From assembly GCF_038005985.1 (NCBI RefSeq), contig NZ_JBBOUI010000001.1:701501-765500 (forward strand): a DNA stretch of 64,000 nucleotides, written 5' to 3'. This document shows, piece by piece, positions 28,847 to 37,828 of the stretch. A program made the position numbers and the translations under genes. Below the pieces are notes generated by a model. That model worked only from the letters and a program-made list of their open reading frames with translations, had not been told where the DNA came from and ran no database searches. Source of the stretch: Solibacillus sp. FSL R7-0682. Its GTDB lineage: Bacteria > Bacillota > Bacilli > Bacillales_A > Planococcaceae. Positions within the stretch are counted from its first letter, which is position 1, and every line of letters begins with the position of its first letter.

Positions 28847-29362
28847 ATGAAACGATCACCAACGATTGAGGAGTTAAAGGCGGATATTGAGCGATTGGAC
28901 ATCGAGATTGATGCCGCGAATATGGAGCGAGGCTATTGTCAGTTGCCATTTCCGCCAGTGAGTGACGTATGGGGCGAGCAAGCCTATATGTCTGTATTAC
29001 CGGACATTCAACGCTATTTGACCGACTATGCAGCGCTAGTATTAACAGCTAAGGACGTTGTAGCGATTGGGGAATCCGATAAAGTTAACGGATGGATCGC
29101 ATTATTAAACGTTGCAGCAGAGGCAAAAGACGTCGTATTATCGGCTACTTGCACCGGTTTGGTGTCATTACTACGAATCACTCAAACGGGTAACAGCCGT
29201 ATGTATTATACGAATTTAGCGGATATGTTTTTAGGAATTGCGTCAGAAGTTCCGTATAAAGTCTACGATAAAGAACGATATACCGGCGACTATGACGGCA
29301 ACTTTGATGATTATTACCAACAAAAAAGAACGGAGATGGAACTATGGTACAACGTAAACTAG
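28847..29362 (+). CDS. Hypothetical phage-type protein
   Basis: 171 residues. Starts with a charged helix (IEELKADIERLDIEIDAANM), then YMSVLPDIQRYLTDYAALVL and WIALLNVAAEAKDVVLSATC. No named family. It overlaps the TerS-like gene by 19 bp, which suggests coupling. AAGGGAAGG precedes the ATG. Confidence 0.55.
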   Translation: MKRSPTIEELKADIERLDIEIDAANMERGYCQLPFPPVSDVWGEQAYMSVLPDIQRYLTDYAALVLTAKDVVAIGESDKVNGWIALLNVAAEAKDVVLSATCTGLVSLLRITQTGNSRMYYTNLADMFLGIASEVPYKVYDKERYTGDYDGNFDDYYQQKRTEMELWYNVN

Positions 29363-29754
29363 ACGATATTTTAAAGGATTTAACACCACAACAGGCGCAA
29401 GCAGCGGAGCTTATGTATGAGAACGATTTATTACCGCCTTCCAAGCGTAAGAGTATGCTTGATATTGCGAATGAATTAGAGGTAACTGACCGCACTTTAC
29501 GCAACTGGCGCAAGCTACCGGCTATGCTCGAATACAAAGCAGCAGTAACTACGCAGTTATTAGCGGAAAATCGTACGCGAGTAATGGCGGCTTTATTGAA
29601 GGAATGTGAGGCGGGTAATGCTTCGATGATGAAACTTTATATGCAAGCGGAAGGTATGCTCGTAGATAAAGCGGAAATCGAAGTTAAGAGCGAGAAAGTC
29701 GATGAATCAGCGGTTGCTGCGAAGTTGGCAGCGTTGCAACAACGATTTAAATAG
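29344..29754 (+). CDS. Small terminase subunit-like helix-turn-helix protein
   Basis: 136 residues. The N-terminal helix-turn-helix (LTPQQAQAAELMYENDLL; MLDIANELEVTDRTLRNWRK) is followed by an alpha-helical oligomerisation region (LLAENRTRVMAALLKECEAG) and a C-terminal AAKLAALQQRF. This is the layout of the phBC6A51-type terminase small subunits. In satellites a private TerS redirects the helper phage's packaging motor to satellite DNA. No large subunit gene is present in E1, which is consistent with that role. The start at 29344 follows ACGGAGATGG and overlaps the preceding gene. Confidence 0.7.
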   Translation: MVQRKLDDILKDLTPQQAQAAELMYENDLLPPSKRKSMLDIANELEVTDRTLRNWRKLPAMLEYKAAVTTQLLAENRTRVMAALLKECEAGNASMMKLYMQAEGMLVDKAEIEVKSEKVDESAVAAKLAALQQRFK

Positions 29755-29767
29755 TCGATACTTTATC

Positions 29768-29833
29768 GTACTAAAGCGCTATAAATGGCGGTAATTCAAC
29801 GATTTAGCGTACTAAAGTGTTATAATGGCGGTG
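29768..29833 (+). repeat. Duplicated promoter-like element
   Basis: GTACTAAAGCGCTATAAATG (29768) and GTACTAAAGTGTTATAATGG (29809) are near-copies 41 bp apart, each ending in a -10-like TATAAA/TATAAT followed by GGCGGT. The second runs into a terminator hairpin. Confidence 0.6.
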
Positions 29834-29862
29834 GTGACTTCGGTTGCTGCCGCTCTTTTTTT
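29828..29862 (+). terminator. Rho-independent terminator
   Basis: GCGGTGG pairs with CTGCCGC (two G-U), then TCTTTTTTTA. Confidence 0.65.
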
Positions 29863-30139
29863 ATGCGCATTTATAGGCGATGGGTGAGCGATTGAGATTC
29901 CGTATATTTCCGAGAATTGACGTAAAACATCGGCTGCACGGTGCTGGCGCGTGTCTACCTCCGAAAACAAATCGAAGTCTGACAATTTACATATACGGAT
30001 TATAGCGGAGGTCAGACGTCTATATGTACGATATTGTATCTTTTCATACATTCAAACCGTTGACAATAGCGCATCCTTACGATAAACTAACGTTATAATA
30101 CATCAAATGTACGATAACGTATGAAAAGGAGCGGTATTT

Positions 30140-30694
30140 ATGACGAATGAAAAGAATGTACAGCCGTTAAGATCGGCAGAAGAAATCGCGGATATGCGTT
30201 GGGCTTTATCGAGATATGCAACGGCTAGAGACGTATTTATGTTTAACTTCGGAATAAATACCGGCTTACGAGTAAGCGATATTGTACCGCTTCAAGTATC
30301 GGATATTAGAGGTAAGACGCATCTAACGATTAAGGAACAGAAAACAGCGAAGTCAAAGCGCTTTGCTATTCCGAAGGCTTTGCGCCAGGAGATAGAGGAG
30401 TATACACGCGGTATGGATAGCGGTGAGTATCTGTTTGCTAGTCGTAAGGGAAACGGCTATATATCGACTACACAGGCGTATAGAGCGCTACAAAAGGCTG
30501 CTGACGCTTTAGGACGTAATGATATTGGAACGCACACAATGCGGAAAACATTCGGTTATCATCATTACAAGCGGAATAAAGACGTGGCGATGCTGCAGCA
30601 GCTGTTCAATCATGCGGCTCCGTCTATTACGTTAAGGTATATCGGTATTACTAACGATGAAATAGACGCAACGTTAGAAGATTTCAGCTTATAA
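30140..30694 (+). CDS. Small tyrosine recombinase (catalytic domain only)
   Basis: 184 residues, lacking the N-terminal core-binding domain. Catalytic residues are present: Arg in NTGLRVSDIVPLQ, HTMRKTFGYHHYK (HxxR), FNHAAPSITL and Tyr in RYIGI. Such short XerD-like enzymes occur in Bacillus phages; this one may act in multimer resolution or assist excision at the right end of E1, opposite the full-length integrase. AAAGGAGCG precedes the ATG, and a promoter-like TTATAATAC lies about 40 bp upstream. Confidence 0.8.
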   Translation: MTNEKNVQPLRSAEEIADMRWALSRYATARDVFMFNFGINTGLRVSDIVPLQVSDIRGKTHLTIKEQKTAKSKRFAIPKALRQEIEEYTRGMDSGEYLFASRKGNGYISTTQAYRALQKAADALGRNDIGTHTMRKTFGYHHYKRNKDVAMLQQLFNHAAPSITLRYIGITNDEIDATLEDFSL

Positions 30695-30708
30695 CTAAAC
30701 GAAGTAAA

Positions 30709-30740
30709 GCGATCAGCTATCGGAGTTGGTCGCCTTTTTT
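30709..30740 (+). terminator. Rho-independent terminator
   Basis: GCGATCAGC pairs with GTTGGTCGC (G-U pairs included), then TTTTTTG. Confidence 0.65.
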
Positions 30741-31123
30741 GTGCTCAAATCCGCTGACTCCCAAGCGCCATATTCTGTACGGTCGCATCTGCTGTCCGAG
30801 AATCGTAAGCACCAAATTGAAAACACGCCGATTTTCTAACGTTTACCCAGGACGTACCCTTAACGTAGAACTATCGCAACCTCTAAAAAATTCCGCTATA
30901 ATTTTTCGAAACTAGCCGGATAACCTTCGCAGATTCGACCTCAGACGCATCGAGAATCGGATAAGCGGGTAGTTGGTCGATTGGATTCGTTTAAACTGCG
31001 TTAATTTTACGTTGGGACAATTGAACGTTTTTCGCATAATAACGCGTTGAGTCACTGTAAAAAGTCGGATGGTATAAACGGAGTTGAGGCGTTATACTTT
31101 GTCCGTAAAGGAGTGTTATAACG
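30741..31123. other. Gene-free stretch near the right end of E1
   Basis: 383 bp with no gene. It contains a CGCTATAATTTTTC promoter-like motif (30893-30907) and, near its end, a ribosome site for the next small gene. Nothing else is recognised. Confidence 0.5.
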
Positions 31124-31372
31124 ATGCACACACGTAATTTAACTAGCAACCAAGTCCGGAAAGAATTAGGATTAAACGGAAATAGAAGCGGAGTAATTTT
31201 CGATATTTCAAACATGTTATCCGATAGAATCGGGAGTTATGGCGGCTGCAATGGCTTATATTATTCGCAAAAGGAGGTAGCGGAATTGAGTTACGCTTTT
31301 TGGCGAATGAAGAACGAATATGAGATGGCGGCGGTAGTTAACGAAATTTATGATATGTGGTATGCGGATTAG
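31124..31372 (+). CDS. Small hypothetical protein at the right end of E1
   Basis: 82 residues, starting MHTRNLTSNQVRKELGLNGN with Gly/Tyr-rich middle (IGSYGGCNGLYYSQKEVAEL) and an aromatic C terminus. AAAGGAGTG precedes the ATG. A directionality factor would suit the position beside attR, but no excisionase motif is evident. Confidence 0.5.
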   Translation: MHTRNLTSNQVRKELGLNGNRSGVIFDISNMLSDRIGSYGGCNGLYYSQKEVAELSYAFWRMKNEYEMAAVVNEIYDMWYAD

Positions 31373-31531
31373 TCTTTACAACCGTTTCCATTTAACGTAT
31401 GATGGAGCGTAAGAAGGTCGACTATGCAATGTACGACTATTGAACGGAGCTTGTCCGGTAGTACGCTTATATCATCGTCTCAAATGACGCTACATAGAGC
31501 GATACAACCATACGCTATAATAACGATTGTA

Positions 31532-31563
31532 TGGACGTGGGTTCGACTCCCACCGTCTCCATA
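31532..31563 (+). repeat. attR of E1 / attL of E2: ssrA 3' end fragment
   Basis: Identical over 32 bp to 15071-15102. A 24-bp part (31539-31562) recurs at 46297-46320. No upstream tmRNA body is present here. Confidence 0.9.
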
Positions 31564-31593
31564 TTTTAATTTCATTGAGTTTCAATGAGCATC

Positions 31594-31622
31594 AAAACCC
31601 TTGGATTCAAGGGTTTTTTATT
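31594..31622. terminator. Terminator next to the att site
   Basis: AAAACCCTTG-gatt-CAAGGGTTTT with further Ts. A near-copy lies at the same place beside the third att site (46353). It probably serves as the terminator for transcripts from ssrA when E2 or E3 is next to it. Confidence 0.75.
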
Positions 31623-31657
31623 TTGCACTATTTCATTAAATCGCAAGTAATTTCAAC

Positions 31658-31681
31658 AAACCGATGCTAAAACCGATGTTA
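31658..31681 (+). repeat. Arm-type integrase site, left end of E2
   Basis: Two direct copies of ACCGATGYTA in 24 bp. The same 24 bp with one change lies at 46209-46232 near the right end of E2, in the same orientation. Confidence 0.65.
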
Positions 31682-31692
31682 AAGATTCGCTT

Positions 31693-32862
31693 TTAAATAC
31701 TCATGAAGCTATCGAATTTATTGATGGCTTCTTCTTTTGCTTTTTTGGAAACGTGCGCATAAATGTTCATCGTTGTTTGGATATCCGAATGACCTAAGCG
31801 ATCTTGGACTTCCTTTATGTTTACTCCCGCCTCTAATAAAAGCGAACAATGAGTATGACGAAAGCCGTGCGTCGTAATTTTAGGTAAATCATATTTTTTC
31901 AGAATTTGCTCTAGCCATGTTCTCGTCTTTGTAGGCTGCATTAAGTCATTATTCTCATTACTAAAAACTAGTTGCTTCGGTTGCGTGGTATTTACCCCTA
32001 ACGCAAAGTATTCTTTCTTTTGTAGCTTTTTCCACTCAGATAGGATATTCATCGTTCGGGTATCCATTTTAATAAAACGAGAATCACCAGTCTTAGTATC
32101 CTTTACATAGCGCTTATTGTCTTTTCCGCGTGAAAGCGCCTTATTGATGTGAATCTCATTTGTTTTAAAATTAATGTCTTTCCAGGTGAGGGCCAGTGCT
32201 TCTCCTTTACGCATGCCACTATATGCAAGGAGTTGGAACAGAGCAAAGGCCTTATAATTGTTTTCTTGCTCCATGCATTTCAAGAACTTAATGAGTTGCT
32301 CCCGCGTATAAAAATTCTCGATTTTATCTTCCTTGTCGGCTCGCGACTTTTTGCTACCTTTAGGCATATCTATTAAAGTGAAGGGGTTGGTCTGAATGTA
32401 GCCACGCTTGATGGCAAAATCCATAACCTTTGCAGCATAAGACTTCACCATACGAAAATTGACTAGTTTTTTAGCCCAAGCATCTACATGATGTTGACAA
32501 ATATCCACGTTCATTTTGTCAATTTTATACTGACCTAATGCGGGTAATAAATGATTTTTGAAGATACCAATTGTTTTCACAAACGTACTTTCTTCAACTG
32601 TATTTTCATAATGCTTAACCCATAAATCATAAATATCCTGATAGGTCTCGACTTGCATTTTTCGAAACGTGCCTTTTCCGATTTCAAGTTTGATGCGTGC
32701 AAGTTCTAATTCTGCTTCTTTCTTAGTTTTAAAACCGCTCCGTGTCGTTCGTTGTTCTTTTCCAGTTAAAGGATCTAAGCCGACATAGAACTTAAAGCGA
32801 TATAGTTTCTGTCCATCTTTCCGTGTATAACTTTCAATTGTAGTTGATTTTTGTTTAGCCAT
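31693..32862 (-). CDS. Tyrosine recombinase (integrase) of island E2
   Basis: 389 residues, phage/Tn916-type integrase with three parts: an N-terminal arm-binding domain (YTRKDGQKLYRFKFYVGLDP, FKTKKEAELELARIKLEIGK), a core-binding domain (YQDIYDLWVKHYENTVEEST) and the catalytic domain with SGMRKGEALALTW, THGFRHTHCSLLLEAG, LGHSDIQTTMNIYAHV. The start is set at 32862 by GGAGGG 7 bases upstream; the open frame continues 114 bp further but without a ribosome site. It lies 130 bp from the att core and shares many stretches with the E3 integrase. Confidence 0.93.
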   Translation of the reverse strand: MAKQKSTTIESYTRKDGQKLYRFKFYVGLDPLTGKEQRTTRSGFKTKKEAELELARIKLEIGKGTFRKMQVETYQDIYDLWVKHYENTVEESTFVKTIGIFKNHLLPALGQYKIDKMNVDICQHHVDAWAKKLVNFRMVKSYAAKVMDFAIKRGYIQTNPFTLIDMPKGSKKSRADKEDKIENFYTREQLIKFLKCMEQENNYKAFALFQLLAYSGMRKGEALALTWKDINFKTNEIHINKALSRGKDNKRYVKDTKTGDSRFIKMDTRTMNILSEWKKLQKKEYFALGVNTTQPKQLVFSNENNDLMQPTKTRTWLEQILKKYDLPKITTHGFRHTHCSLLLEAGVNIKEVQDRLGHSDIQTTMNIYAHVSKKAKEEAINKFDSFMSI

Positions 32863-33034
32863 GATAATTCCCTCCATTCCCTTTTCGGAGGCAAGAATAT
32901 GAGGGTTAAATCTACTTTGCCAATAGTCTGTAAACCTTGACATTTCATATATATCACATTGAAATTTGGATATCAACAGAATGTAGATTTAAACCTTACA
33001 AATCTTGCACAGTTATTTTTTATAGATAAAATTC

Positions 33035-33304
33035 TTAATAACTGTTACGGGTTAGGAAGTTATCAATTTCAGCTTTTGATACACGCTTAACACTATCTAT
33101 CTCGCATACTTTTAAGCCCAACATACGGTACTTCTTAAACGTATTAAAAGAAACACCTGCATAGTCGGCACCTTCTTTAATGCTCATCCATTCCTTTGCT
33201 GTCGTTTGTCCTACAAATGTATTGAAAGCATCCTTAACAGTATCTAAAACAATATTTCTTAATTGTTCTTCTAATCCTTCAGGCATTTCCAATTCGATTC
33301 TCAT
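33035..33304 (-). CDS. Excisionase-like helix-turn-helix protein of E2
   Basis: 89 residues with a MerR/Xis-type winged helix: WMSIKEGADYAGVSFNTFKK and GLKVCEIDSVKRVSKAEIDN, preceded by an amphipathic helix. It lies directly upstream of the integrase on the same strand, the normal xis-int order for this class. GGAG ten bases before the ATG at 33304 decides the start. Confidence 0.75.
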   Translation of the reverse strand: MRIELEMPEGLEEQLRNIVLDTVKDAFNTFVGQTTAKEWMSIKEGADYAGVSFNTFKKYRMLGLKVCEIDSVKRVSKAEIDNFLTRNSY

Positions 33305-33805
33305 CTGATCTATTCTCCTATACATTCTCCTTTAATTTCTTGTCGTTCAGTGAATTAAAAAAGCAACCAAAAATAAGAACATAAGGAAGCAGTTTTTCTG
33401 CTACATGAATGAACGATAGATGATATAGAGTTCTATCGCTGACTCATAATTCTCTTATGCGCATATCTTTGGTTGCGCGATTATCGTAAGTGTGGAGACA
33501 ATTTCAGGTTGTCTATATTAATAGTAAAATGGTTATTGATCTATGTCAACATATCTTAAATAGGGGATAGTGAAATTTAGTTGCTAAATCAAAATGACTT
33601 GTTATATCATAAAAGTACACAAAAGGTAGCTTAGATTGTTACCAGAAGATAAAAATTTTCATAAAGCCACTATCAGATAAGCGCGTTGCTAGCGCAAAGA
33701 ATTGAAGATGAATGACCCGCTTTAAGTAAAAGGGGTTATTCTGTCAATTTTAGCTAGCAGTGGGCTATTTTTTTGTTCAAAAATTCGAAGAAGGTGGTAA
33801 TAGAC
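33305..33805. other. Regulatory gap between divergent genes of E2
   Basis: 500 bp without a gene. It holds a hairpin (AATGACCC at 33711 with GGGGTTATT at 33732) and AT-rich promoter-like DNA for both directions. No clear operator dyad is resolved. Confidence 0.5.
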
Positions 33806-34186
33806 ATGAAGCAAGTAAACAAAGTAAAAGAAGAAAAGTGGAGAATTGAGGGGGCTAGACTGAAGAAGCTACGTGAAGAGCATCAAATGAGTAGGGCAGA
33901 ACTTGCACGTCAGATGAAAACAAGCGAATCACGACTAGCAAGATTGGAAAATGGTCAAGGTGTAAGAGATGCTCATACATTAATGCATTACTATGAACTC
34001 ATCATGAAGCATCATGAGCTAGTTGAGGAATTGGAAGCATGGAAAAACGTAAGCCAGAAATTAGCGCAAGATTTTCAGATTAGTAAGTCGTCAGGAAGTG
34101 TGAAAAACGAGCAATCAAAAGATAAAATCTATGAGCAAAAAACAAAAAATACTAGGTTGAACGGTCGGAAAATTGTATATATATAA
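33806..34186 (+). CDS. XRE-family helix-turn-helix protein
   Basis: 126 residues. The helix-turn-helix is LKKLREEHQMSRAELARQMK then TSESRLARLENGQGVRDAHT; the C-terminal tail is charged and probably flexible. GAAGAAGGTGG before the ATG at 33806 decides the start over the TTG at 33773. Divergent from the int/xis pair, so a likely regulator of excision and replication. Confidence 0.75.
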   Translation: MKQVNKVKEEKWRIEGARLKKLREEHQMSRAELARQMKTSESRLARLENGQGVRDAHTLMHYYELIMKHHELVEELEAWKNVSQKLAQDFQISKSSGSVKNEQSKDKIYEQKTKNTRLNGRKIVYI

Positions 34187-34437
34187 AAACGGCGAAAACG
34201 TTGTAAATTCAAGGTTTTGATATTTACTGCAAACCCCCATTAGATTGCTGCCCCATGGCAACTAGCTTCATCCTATAGTTGCATATAATATTTGTACTTT
34301 ATGTAGAGAAAGCATGAATTGCTAGGTAATTTAATAGTTTGGCAAAAATTTTGTGAAAAGTATAGTGAACTGTTGTGAATATACAAAGTATCCGGCGTAA
34401 TAAGAATCTGAAGAACTTTTTAACTGGAGGTCATATT

Positions 34438-34767
34438 ATGCAGTTCAATCATGGCAAACTAAAGTCTGCTCGTTGCTTAAAAGGTTACAGTGTAGAGGAA
34501 ATGGCAAGGCGTACAGGAATTGACTCGCATGCCTATTGGCGTATTGAGAGTGGTAAAACTCAGCTGAAGGTCAAGAACTTTCTTAAGATTGCTATGGTTT
34601 TGGAGCAGCCGCTTACTTACTTTGTGGAAGAGAATGCACTGCCTACAGAGGTTTTAGATCGTGTATCTGAACTTTACGTATTATTGAACCGGTTGGATGA
34701 GGATGGAAAATCGCAATATTCATCATTACTTAAATCGTTAGATTCATTTTGTATAACGGAGTGTTAA
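34438..34767 (+). CDS. XRE-family helix-turn-helix protein
   Basis: 109 residues: helix-turn-helix ARCLKGYSVEEMARRTGIDS then HAYWRIESGKTQLKVKNFLK, with a helical C terminus. ACTGGAGG precedes the ATG at 34438 at the right distance. It lies upstream of rep in the same direction. A C-rich patch with the small dyad TTGC..GCAA (about 34236-34262) lies in the gap before it. Confidence 0.75.
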   Translation: MQFNHGKLKSARCLKGYSVEEMARRTGIDSHAYWRIESGKTQLKVKNFLKIAMVLEQPLTYFVEENALPTEVLDRVSELYVLLNRLDEDGKSQYSSLLKSLDSFCITEC

Positions 34768-34871
34768 AAAGTGCAAGAAAACTTTGCAATAATTGTTTAT
34801 ATACGACTTATCAATAAGTAACTTTAAAAGAAGGGCGAAATACAGCGGGAAACTAGAGGGAGGGGGAAGTT

Positions 34872-35909
34872 ATGATTGATACATTTGAGATTAGATTAAC
34901 AACTGCTTATTCAGTTGTTGACTTATTGAGCAGGGAGCTAGGAAAGGAAATACAGTTTAGGAATAACTTCTGTAAGCTCACTAATCCACTTGAACAACCT
35001 GGAGTGAGGGCAATCAACATCACAAGGCAGAAGAACAGTAATAAATACAGCATAGCTATTGAGATTAATCCTACTGAACTGTTAAAAGGGGTTCCAAGTA
35101 TTGAGCTATTCCACTGTAGTAAGGAGAATGTAGAGGATCTAAAGCAGGCATTGAATGAAGTGCTTCTGTCAATCCATCCATACTTCTCAATCAAGAGTCG
35201 AAAATGGAATCTATCTCGTGTTGATTATGCAAGACAGTTCTATACTTCACATGTGGAACTGTATACAGTACTTGAAAGCAAAGGACCAGTTCCATATCGG
35301 TTTAAAAGTCTACAGAAGCAAGGAAGTACCTACAATGAGTGTAAGAGCTCACGAATTAATGCCTATAATAAAGGTGATCAGCTGACAAAAACGAATAGTT
35401 CTGAAGCATTAAAACAAGACGCAAGTGGGTTGTATCGATTTGAGTACCAATGCTTAGACACAAGATACTTATGTAATAAGTACGAAATTGCGCCGAGTGA
35501 ATTGTTTGGCCTGTTTAAAGAGGATATTGCACTTGAAGTGTTAAAAGCGCAGCATGCACGTCACATTAAGGTAGGTGATTATTACACTTATGATGAGGCC
35601 GCGAAGCGGATTAATGGTATAGAAGGTAAACGACAACAAACGAAAGACCAAGCACTTGAAGTCCTTACATTTATAGAATCTGCTGGCTCTCTTCCTAATG
35701 CATTACAGTTAATCCGAAATGATTCTGAGAGCGTACCAGAACGATTCAGAGGAGCATATAGCGAGCGGAGCTATGAAATTCTTAAGGATAGATTCAACGA
35801 GTTTATAAGGGAGCATCTGTGTAAAGAAGGAATCAATCCTGTGTTATTGCCAAGGAAATCTGATATTAAATTATTGCCTAATACTTCGTCTAGGCTATTT
35901 ACAGCCTAG
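34872..35909 (+). CDS. Rolling-circle-type replication initiator (Rep) of E2
   Basis: 345 residues. Resembles RstA/G2P-type and related Rep proteins: IDTFEIRLTT at the N terminus, a central WNLSRVDYARQFYTSHVELY with candidate nucleophile Tyr, YRFEYQCLDTRYL, and a helical C terminus (YDEAAKRINGIEGKRQQ). It would nick a double-strand origin and prime replication of the excised circle; a relaxase-like role in mobilisation by a helper is also possible. The HUH-type His pair is not obvious, so the exact family is uncertain. GAGGGAGGGGG precedes the ATG; a terminator follows. Confidence 0.65.
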   Translation: MIDTFEIRLTTAYSVVDLLSRELGKEIQFRNNFCKLTNPLEQPGVRAINITRQKNSNKYSIAIEINPTELLKGVPSIELFHCSKENVEDLKQALNEVLLSIHPYFSIKSRKWNLSRVDYARQFYTSHVELYTVLESKGPVPYRFKSLQKQGSTYNECKSSRINAYNKGDQLTKTNSSEALKQDASGLYRFEYQCLDTRYLCNKYEIAPSELFGLFKEDIALEVLKAQHARHIKVGDYYTYDEAAKRINGIEGKRQQTKDQALEVLTFIESAGSLPNALQLIRNDSESVPERFRGAYSERSYEILKDRFNEFIREHLCKEGINPVLLPRKSDIKLLPNTSSRLFTA

Positions 35910-35918
35910 TTTCATATA

Positions 35919-35965
35919 AAAAAGCCCAGAGGTAGCGAAATGACTACACTGGGCTACTTTTTCGA
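35919..35965 (+). terminator. Terminator after rep
   Basis: AGCCCAG (35923-35929) pairs with CTGGGCT (35949-35955), then ACTTTTT. Confidence 0.7.
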
Positions 35966-36052
35966 TTTTTAACATAAATTAATAAACCAGGTAGCGCGGA
36001 AAAATTTAATAGACTTTTTTTTAATTGGAATCTTATTGGATCAGTAAGGCTT

Positions 36053-36586
36053 TTAGCTATCCATAACAAAGGATTCCATAAATTTAGGAAAGAATTCTTT
36101 ACATAAAGATTCCCTAATTAAAGCATTACCACCAATTTTAATAAAAGTACTGACATCTTTATCGGTATTAATTATTAAAGGTGGTCCGTACAACTTTTTG
36201 CATAGTTCGAATGCTTTCTCTGGAATTATTGGTCGGGGTACTCTTTTCTCTTTTCCGTCAGCTGTAAAACCGTCCCAACGGGTATGAGCGTCAAAACTCT
36301 TACCGCCTTCTATAATCCAAAAATAATCTTCATCATAAAAAGTAGCAGACTGATTGCTGAAGATATCAGCTCCACTACGTCTTTGACTACTTTTCCCGAG
36401 CAAATAGTCTGTCGAGACTTCAAAAAAATCGGAAGTTTTTATTAATGTATGTGTATCCATTTGGCTTTGGTTATTTTCATATCGATAGATAGATTGTTTG
36501 GTACATTCTAGCCTTATTGCTAGTTCGTCTTGTGTGAGATTTTTTTCTTTTCGTAGAGCTTGAATCCTTTCACCAGATGAAAGCAT
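36053..36586 (-). CDS. XRE-family repressor with C-terminal domain
   Basis: 177 residues. N-terminal Cro/C1 domain (IQALRKEKNLTQDELAIRLE; CTKQSIYRYENNQSQMDTHT; FFEVSTDYLLGKS) followed by a C-terminal region rich in aromatic residues (DEDYFWIIEGGKSFDAHTRW) of unknown role. AAAGGAGTG precedes the ATG. It lies between rep and the RM operon; it could regulate either side or be the element's lysogeny-type repressor. Confidence 0.8.
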   Translation of the reverse strand: MLSSGERIQALRKEKNLTQDELAIRLECTKQSIYRYENNQSQMDTHTLIKTSDFFEVSTDYLLGKSSQRRSGADIFSNQSATFYDEDYFWIIEGGKSFDAHTRWDGFTADGKEKRVPRPIIPEKAFELCKKLYGPPLIINTDKDVSTFIKIGGNALIRESLCKEFFPKFMESFVMDS

Positions 36587-36809
36587 ACTTATTCACTCCT
36601 TTATACTATGTTAAAATCTTTCTTATGTTTCGATTAAAGATAAAGTTGTTTCTTTATATCATAGGAAAAATTATATGAATAAGAAAGTAACAATTATGTT
36701 TATTGACATTTACCAAAAAAATAGGATTGAAATTTGCTTTCTAATCCACTTATTGCTACAATTTTAAATGCAATAATTTCTGAGGTTGTTCGTTCATTTC
36801 TTTAAACAT

Positions 36810-36893
36810 GAGGCTGGGACAAAAAATGTTAGACCATTTACAAGTTTGGTCTAACATTTTTTTTGTTATAAGGAAGCATTTCATCCCAGCTTC
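36810..36893. repeat. Nested inverted repeat in a 1.3-kb gene-free stretch
   Basis: Outer arms GAGGCTGGGA (36810) and TCCCAGCTTC (36884), inner arms AAAAAATGTTAGACCA (36821) and TGGTCTAACATTTTTT (36847). This resembles the dispersed GAGGCTGGGACA-type repeats known in Firmicutes. In the rest of 36587-37925 there is a short open fragment, DYALAHLAQIYDLRIERANK (about 36985-37050), that looks like a gene remnant, and the RM promoter at its right end; otherwise nothing is recognised. Confidence 0.7.
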
Positions 36894-37828
36894 CTATAAT
36901 CGCTCTGTTACTTGAATGTCTTCAGGACTGGTGCTGTGTGAACGGAGGGATGATTGTGACATACGATTGAAACTTGCACAGCTGTGTTTGATTACGCTCT
37001 TGCACACCTCGCGCAGATTTACGATTTAAGAATCGAGAGAGCCAATAAACATGGTTACACGGAATAGGATTTGATTTTTATGTTCACCCCTAATACGACA
37101 AAGTGTTCTTGTGTTAGATACTCTGCATGACTCTCAAGCAATGATATGTATCTTGTGGTGAACGGACTGGAATGCTCTTCAATTGGAGATGGTTTAATAC
37201 GGTAAGTTTCAGAGCCGCTGAAAATTTCATTTACGACAAAGCTAACTTCTTACTCGTGGAATGTAGTTGCTAGTAATAGTTTGATAGTTAATTTATCGAG
37301 AGTGTTGATAGTTAAATTCCTCCGATGGTTGCTTTTTATTTGAATGTAACAAGGAATTGCAAGAATGCTACTCTGGAATAATAGTGTCAATTGCTTGTTA
37401 ATAGATTGGGATTAATTTGAAGGGCCTATCTAGATTAATTTGAGGTAAGATTTACCTGGAACATAGATTACTAGATATATAATTTGAAGGCTATTGCTTG
37501 TGGTAAACGTAATGATTGTAAAACTTAGGCTAATTTTAAATGGCTACCCCGGGGCTCTTTTTCTGAGATAATAGAACAAAAATAATACTGGGTACCCCTA
37601 GAAATTTTTTATAGTTTTGCTATCCTATTACTTTTTCATATTGTAAAAAAACATGATTACATATCGTTTAAGAAGGGAATCTGTATAGATTAAACTTGAG
37701 CGCTTAAATATTTTAAGAAAGCTTCATTGTAAGGGATTATGGGGAACTTTCGAACATAACGATCACTTGTCTATTTTAGAAAGAATAACTTCTTATTCTA
37801 TTAATAGTTGTATAAATGTTAAAATTTT

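Larger units (their letters stand above)
15103..31563. mobile_element. Island E1: satellite- or prophage-remnant-like integrated element, 16.5 kb
   Basis: Bounded by 32-bp direct repeats of the ssrA end. Content in order: integrase, cruciform, DUF3102/ParB-like gene, XRE repressor with palindromic operators, early genes, RepL-like protein, HNH nuclease, several small genes, structural-type phage genes, a short tape-measure protein, a TerS-like protein, a small tyrosine recombinase and a last small gene. Base use (frequent CG, as in ACG, GCG, TCG) differs from the core genes. Large terminase, portal and capsid genes are absent. Size, content and absence of a full head module fit a phage-inducible-island type satellite; a decayed prophage is the alternative. 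Confidence 0.75.
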
